A DNA stretch of 9,574 bases from an uncultured Collinsella sp. (lineage in GTDB: Bacteria > Actinomycetota > Coriobacteriia > Coriobacteriales > Coriobacteriaceae). Positions within the stretch are counted from its first letter, which is position 1. The number at the start of each line of letters is the position of its first letter. Position numbers and translations under genes: made by a program. Location of the stretch: the NCBI GenBank assembly GCA_959596505.1, contig CAUFWM010000053.1, positions 1 to 9,574 on the forward strand. The letters are read 5' to 3'. Below the pieces are notes generated by a model. That model made no database searches. It was not told where the DNA came from and saw nothing but the letters and a program-made list of their open reading frames with translations. Below are positions 5,901 to 9,574 of the stretch, piece after piece.

Positions 5901-6428
5901 TTAGACGGGCCGCGCCGAAGGGACGTTGGATCCTTCAACCAACTTCAACGCCTGTTGAACGTTAATGCATACACCATTGGTATGCTTAATAAGATTCTTG
6001 TCCTCGGTCACGACGTAATCGGCATCAATGCGATTGGCGACGCCCAGCATCAGGTCGTCCTCAAAGTCGTTGTGATGATACTTGAACACAAAGGAGTCGA
6101 AGACCTCGTCTGCACCGACCGAGGCAATAATCGACTTTTGCCGAATCAGGCGAACGCACGCCCACGCTGTCTCGTCGGCACCGGCGATGGCTTCGGGAGT
6201 GAGAGCCCCCTCACGGCGGGCGTCGGCCTTCATCGTCCTTCCCAGAATGTAATAGACGTCTTTGACAGACAGGGAGGACGAGAAGAGGACGATATCCTCC
6301 GCTTCCGCCGCGCGAGAAAGGAGCTCGACTATCGGCCTGGTCGCATTCGTGCGAGCGAGAAAGTAATCTAGCCAGACGTTCGTGTCGATCAGCAGCTTGA
6401 GCACACGTTTCGTTCCGACGCCGCTCAT
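5901..6428 (-). CDS. PIN-domain ribonuclease toxin (VapC-like)
   Basis: This is probably a Mg2+/Mn2+-dependent endoribonuclease that stops translation by cutting RNA when not bound by its antitoxin. The 175-residue protein has a PIN fold pattern: LLIDTNVWLDYFL (12-24) with Asp15 and Asn17, the acidic cluster NDFEDDLMLGVA (120-131; Glu123, Asp124 and Asp125 are candidate metal ligands), and VVTEDKNL (139-146) with Asp143 in the usual final strand. The segment between (about 60-110) is longer than in minimal VapC proteins of about 130 residues. I chose the ATG at 6428-6426 because it overlaps the antitoxin's TGA as ATGA, the common coupling arrangement; the frame also opens four codons earlier at 6440, inside the antitoxin gene. 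Substrate unknown. Pairing with a RelB/DinJ-type antitoxin is non-classical. Confidence 0.85.
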   Translation of the reverse strand: MSGVGTKRVLKLLIDTNVWLDYFLARTNATRPIVELLSRAAEAEDIVLFSSSLSVKDVYYILGRTMKADARREGALTPEAIAGADETAWACVRLIRQKSIIASVGADEVFDSFVFKYHHNDFEDDLMLGVANRIDADYVVTEDKNLIKHTNGVCINVQQALKLVEGSNVPSARPV

Positions 6429-6793
6429 AATTCGATCCAATCACTGAATCTCTCGCTCATCATTTGATCGTATAACTCGTCGTAATCAAAGGCTTCATCG
6501 GGGCTCGGCCTCTGAATCGAGAACCGCTCATAAAAATTCGAAATTAACGCAGCCCCTTCCGAGACGCGGGACGAACTCACCTTCGATCGTATGTCGTCAG
6601 GCAGGACTTCGTCATCATTCTTTTTTGCGACGGGCATATGACCGTTCTCGGTCAAGTACTGCCACAGCTCCCTCACAGCTTGTGACGGCGTCATGCCGAT
6701 ATGCGCCAGCACGGCGTCCCCAGCCTCTTTGAGTTGGCGATCCATGCGTACATTCATCTGGACCGGCCGTGAGTCGAGTACCGATATTGGCAT
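6425..6793 (-). CDS. RelB/DinJ-family ribbon-helix-helix antitoxin
   Basis: This is the first gene of the toxin-antitoxin operon; its 122-residue product should dimerise, repress the operon and bind the PIN toxin. The N-terminal strand-helix-helix begins PVQMNVRMDRQLKEAGDAVL (10-29) and continues AHIGMTPSQAVRELWQYLTENGHMP (30-54), typical of RelB/DinJ proteins, where VRMD-type residues form the DNA-contacting strand. The rest is polar and acidic, ending in a segment rich in aromatic and acidic residues (FDYDELYDQMMSERFSDWIEL, about 102-122), likely the toxin-binding tail. The ATG at 6793-6791 has AAGGAG six bases upstream. It overlaps the toxin by four bases. RelB/DinJ antitoxins usually partner RelE/YafQ-type toxins rather than PIN proteins. 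Confidence 0.87.
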   Translation of the reverse strand: MPISVLDSRPVQMNVRMDRQLKEAGDAVLAHIGMTPSQAVRELWQYLTENGHMPVAKKNDDEVLPDDIRSKVSSSRVSEGAALISNFYERFSIQRPSPDEAFDYDELYDQMMSERFSDWIEL

Positions 6794-6806
6794 GCTAGCT
6801 CCTTCT

Positions 6807-6835
6807 GCTATACATATTTATATTTCGAGTATAGC
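6807..6835 (-). promoter_or_regulatory. Promoter and palindromic operator of the relB-PIN operon
   Basis: GCTATAC (6807-6813) and GTATAGC (6829-6835) are perfect reverse complements separated by 15 AT-rich bases, 14 bases before the antitoxin start. On the minus strand the upstream arm contains TATACT (complement of 6828-6833) preceded by TGC, an extended -10 element; the -35 region is only a T run within the clpC terminator. Operator arms overlapping the -10 suit autorepression by the ribbon-helix-helix antitoxin. Confidence 0.6.
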
Positions 6836-6852
6836 ACCATTTACTCATAAAA

Positions 6853-6880
6853 AAGGGGCGCCCCGACAGGAGTGCCCCTT
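6853..6880 (-). terminator. Intrinsic terminator of clpC
   Basis: On the minus strand AAGGGGC (complement of 6874-6880) and GCCCCTT (complement of 6853-6859) form a 7-bp GC-rich stem with a 14-base loop, followed directly by a continuous T run and about 20 bases beyond the clpC stop codon. The T run also lies where the -35 of the relB promoter would fall. Confidence 0.85.
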
Positions 6881-6899
6881 CGCAAAGCTATGTTACGCC

Positions 6900-9542
6900 C
6901 TACAGCGCGCCGGAACCGGCTTGCATCATGCCGCCGGGGCCCGAGGTCACGCCGCCGCTCACGGGCGCGGCGTTGCCGGTGTGCGGTGCCGCCGGGGCGG
7001 TATCGCCACCGAGCGTGCCCGCCGGACGCGGTGCCGGGATCTCGCCCGTGCCGTGGCTAAAGACAAACTTGCCATCGGCCACGTCGCACAGGACGGTATC
7101 GCCCTCGCCCCACTCGCCGGCCAGAAGCTCCTCGGACAGCGGGTCCTCGATGAGCTTTTGGATGGCACGGCGCAGCGGACGCGCACCGTTGGTGAGGTCG
7201 GTGCCCTCGGCCACGATCTTGTCATAGGCCGCATCGGTGAGCTTGATGTTCATGCCGTTGGCAATCAAACGCTGACGCAGGTCGTCCACCAGCAGGTGCG
7301 CGATCTTGGTGAGATTCTCGCCCGAGAGCTTCTGGAACACCACAATGTCATCGATACGGTTGAGCAGCTCGGGGCGGAACAGACGCTTGAGCTCGCCCAT
7401 CGCGCGACCACGGATCTCACTCGACGTGAGACCCTGCTCGCCGGTGGTGCCAAAGCCAACGCTCGCATCCTGCGCAATCTCGCGGGCGCCCACGTTGGAC
7501 GTCATGATGATCACGGTGTTGCGGAAGTCTACCGTCTTGCCCTGGCTATCGGTCAGGCGGCCCTCCTCCAGCACCTGCAGCAAGATGTTGAAGATATCGG
7601 GGTGCGCCTTCTCGATCTCGTCGAACAGCACGACCGAGTACGGGTGACGACGAACGGCCTTGGTGAGCTGGCCGCCCTCGTCGTGACCGACGTAACCCGG
7701 AGGGCTACCGATGAGCTTGGAGACCTCGAACTCGCTACCGAACTCGGACATGTCGAAGCTGATGAGCGCATCCTTGCTGCCAAAGAGGTACTCGGCGAGC
7801 GTCTTGGCGAGCTCGGTCTTGCCCGTGCCGGTGGGACCCAGGAAGATAAAGCTGCCGCCGGGGCGACGCGGGTCCTTGAGCGGCGAGCGGCTGCGGCGCA
7901 CGGCTTTGGCAACTGCCTCGACAGCCTCATCCTGACCGATGATGCGCGTCTTGAGCACGCTTTCGGCCTGCAGCAGGCGACGGCTCTCGCTCTCGGTAAG
8001 CGAGGACACCGGCACGCCCGAAGTCACGGACACGATATCGGCGATCTGACTCACATCGATGGTGAGCGGGCTGGCGTCGAGCTCGGCGGTCCAGGCGGCC
8101 TTGGCCTCGGCGAGCTCAATCTCGGCGGCCTTCTGTTGCTCGGTGATCTCGGCGGCCTTGTTCATGTCGTCGCTCTCGGTGGCCTCCTGCGCGGCGGCCT
8201 TAAGCTCCTCCACGCGATGCTCGGCCTCACGCACCGGCTCGGGCGCGCGATTCGCGGCGATGCGAGCGCGGGCACCGGCCTCGTCAATGAGGTCGATGGC
8301 CTTATCGGGCAGGAAGCGATCCTGGATGTAGCGGTTGGAGAGGTTCGCGGCGGCCTCGATAGCACCCTGCGTATAGCGCACATGGTGGTGCTCCTCGTAG
8401 CGCGGCTTGAGCGCGGTCAGGATCTTGACCGTGTCCTCGACGCTCGGCTCCTCGACATCGATGGTCTGGAAGCGACGCTCGAAAGCCGGGTCCTTGGTGA
8501 GGTACTTGCGGAATTCCTCGGCCGTGGTGGCGCCGATAATCTGGAAGGCGCCGCGCGCGAGCACGGGCTTGAGCATGGAGCTCGCGTCGATGGAGCCCTC
8601 GGCAGAACCGGCACCGATGATGGTGTGCATCTCGTCGATAAACAGGATGACGTCGTCGGCTTCGGTGGCCTCTTGGATCACGTTCTTGAGGCGCTCCTCA
8701 AACTCGCCGCGATACTTGGCGCCCGCCACGAGGCCCGGCAGGTCGAGCGTCCAGATATTCTGGTTCATGAGGTTCTCGGGCACGTTGCCGGCTGCAATCT
8801 GCTGAGCCAGGCCCTCGACGATGGCCGTCTTGCCCACGCCGGGGTCGCCCAGAATGAGCGGGTTGTTCTTGGTGCGGCGCGAAAGAATTTCCATCATACG
8901 CTGGACTTCCTTTTCGCGACCAATTACAGGGTCGAGCTCGCCGTCGCGCGCCTTCTGCGTGAGGTTAGTCGCGAACTGCTTAAGCGTATCGGTGCCACTC
9001 CCCTTTTGCTGAGAGGCATCCGAGCCGCTAAAGAACGGCAGGCCCGCACCGGGACGACCAGCACCGGCGCCGGCGAGCGGACGCTTCTTGTCCTGGTCCT
9101 TGGCGGTGAGTTTCTCGATAGCCTTTTTGATAGAGGCGGACGACACACCCAGGCGCATGAGGATGTCCATGGCCATGCCGTTGCCCTCTTCGACGATGCC
9201 GATCAGCAAGTGCTCGGTCGACACGTAGGTCTGGTTATTCTCACGCGCCACGCGGAATGAACGCTCCATAACGCTAATGACGAGCGGCGTAAAGGCGAGC
9301 TTGGCCGCCTCGGTCTCCTCGCTGGGCTCGGGAACCGTGGTCTGGACCTCTTTGAGAGTATCCATGATGTCATCGTAGGAGATGTCGAGCGAACGCAGTG
9401 CCTCGGCGGCAATGCCCTCGTCCTCCTTGGCAAGCGCGAGCAGCAGGTGCTCGGTGCCCACCTTATTTGAATGAAGATCAAGCGCCTCTTGCTTGGCCAT
9501 GGACATGACCTTACGCGCGCGATCGGTAAATCTATCTAACAT
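6900..9542 (-). CDS. clpC: ATP-dependent Clp protease ATP-binding subunit ClpC
   Basis: ClpC is the AAA+ hexamer that unfolds substrates and feeds them to ClpP. The 880-residue protein is complete: Clp N-domain with two repeats (1-145, GTEHLLLALA and STEHLLIGIV), a Gly/Ala/Pro linker (155-185), NBD1 (Walker A GDPGVGKT 232-239, pore-loop AKYRGE 275-280, Walker B VILFIDE 298-304, arginine finger in FERRF), a short ClpC-type middle domain (about 430-490), and NBD2 (Walker A GPTGTGKT 569-576, pore-loop GYVG 616-619, Walker B VVLFDE 637-642). VGF (695-697) is the likely ClpP-docking tripeptide. A Gly/Pro/Ala-rich tail of about 47 residues follows NBD2. I chose the ATG at 9542-9540 (MLDRFTDRARKVM matches family N-termini; TAAGGAAA lies upstream). 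An in-frame ATG at 9566 would add eight atypical residues. No CtsR or McsB gene is in view. Confidence 0.96.
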   Translation of the reverse strand: MLDRFTDRARKVMSMAKQEALDLHSNKVGTEHLLLALAKEDEGIAAEALRSLDISYDDIMDTLKEVQTTVPEPSEETEAAKLAFTPLVISVMERSFRVARENNQTYVSTEHLLIGIVEEGNGMAMDILMRLGVSSASIKKAIEKLTAKDQDKKRPLAGAGAGRPGAGLPFFSGSDASQQKGSGTDTLKQFATNLTQKARDGELDPVIGREKEVQRMMEILSRRTKNNPLILGDPGVGKTAIVEGLAQQIAAGNVPENLMNQNIWTLDLPGLVAGAKYRGEFEERLKNVIQEATEADDVILFIDEMHTIIGAGSAEGSIDASSMLKPVLARGAFQIIGATTAEEFRKYLTKDPAFERRFQTIDVEEPSVEDTVKILTALKPRYEEHHHVRYTQGAIEAAANLSNRYIQDRFLPDKAIDLIDEAGARARIAANRAPEPVREAEHRVEELKAAAQEATESDDMNKAAEITEQQKAAEIELAEAKAAWTAELDASPLTIDVSQIADIVSVTSGVPVSSLTESESRRLLQAESVLKTRIIGQDEAVEAVAKAVRRSRSPLKDPRRPGGSFIFLGPTGTGKTELAKTLAEYLFGSKDALISFDMSEFGSEFEVSKLIGSPPGYVGHDEGGQLTKAVRRHPYSVVLFDEIEKAHPDIFNILLQVLEEGRLTDSQGKTVDFRNTVIIMTSNVGAREIAQDASVGFGTTGEQGLTSSEIRGRAMGELKRLFRPELLNRIDDIVVFQKLSGENLTKIAHLLVDDLRQRLIANGMNIKLTDAAYDKIVAEGTDLTNGARPLRRAIQKLIEDPLSEELLAGEWGEGDTVLCDVADGKFVFSHGTGEIPAPRPAGTLGGDTAPAAPHTGNAAPVSGGVTSGPGGMMQAGSGAL

Positions 9543-9574
9543 GCTCGTTTCCTTACATGAGTTCATCGAAATCA

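Noticed and set aside
6693..9260. 855-codon plus-strand open frame opposite clpC
   Set aside because: It is antisense to a complete, motif-rich ClpC; long antisense frames arise from strong GC codon bias. The translation has no recognisable domains.
9543..9566. Upstream in-frame ATG of clpC
   Set aside because: The extra eight residues are atypical; the ATG at 9542 has a ribosome site and yields the usual family N-terminus.

Overview
The window looks like chromosomal DNA from a GC-rich actinobacterium. My best guess is the class Coriobacteriia (Collinsella-like), from strong GC/GC3 bias, the gene set and the look of the proteins; no 16S or other decisive marker is present. Housekeeping genes (ispD, disA, pepD, clpC) have strongly biased GC-rich codons. 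The mntP, hipBA and relB/PIN stretches, and especially their flanks, are visibly richer in AT.

Layout from left to right: (1) 1-398 minus, 5' part of ispD (isoprenoid precursor synthesis), running off the window; (2) 398-1465 minus, disA, a DNA-scanning diadenylate cyclase that makes c-di-AMP, with a TTG start and a TAATG overlap into ispD; (3) 1466-1686, a shared intergenic region rich in inverted repeats, between disA and the divergent mntP; (4) 1687-2265 plus, mntP manganese exporter; (5) 2305-2375, an evenly spaced three-box palindromic operator, then 2389-4167 plus, a hipB-hipA toxin-antitoxin operon; (6) 4200-4238, a terminator hairpin between convergent hipA and pepD; (7) 4295-5752 minus, pepD, a 485-residue aminoacyl-histidine dipeptidase with its complete dizinc site; (8) 5901-6793 minus, a second toxin-antitoxin operon that pairs a RelB/DinJ-type antitoxin with a PIN-domain nuclease toxin (ATGA overlap), behind a palindromic operator/promoter; (9) 6853-6880, the clpC terminator; (10) 6900-9542 minus, a complete clpC AAA+ unfoldase gene.

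In Firmicutes, clpC, radA, disA and ispD lie close together in the same order on one strand. Here clpC, disA and ispD keep that orientation, but pepD, two toxin-antitoxin modules and mntP occupy the roughly 5.4 kb between clpC and disA, and radA is not there. This may be an ancestral stress/c-di-AMP neighbourhood opened up by accessory cassettes, although no integrase, transposase or attachment site is visible.

I see no completely new system. The points most worth checking are the 27-bp-period hip operator array with an extended HipB, the RelB/DinJ-PIN pairing, and the structured mntP leader, which carries a sequence like the 5' signature of the Mn2+ riboswitch but lacks room for a complete one before the start codon.
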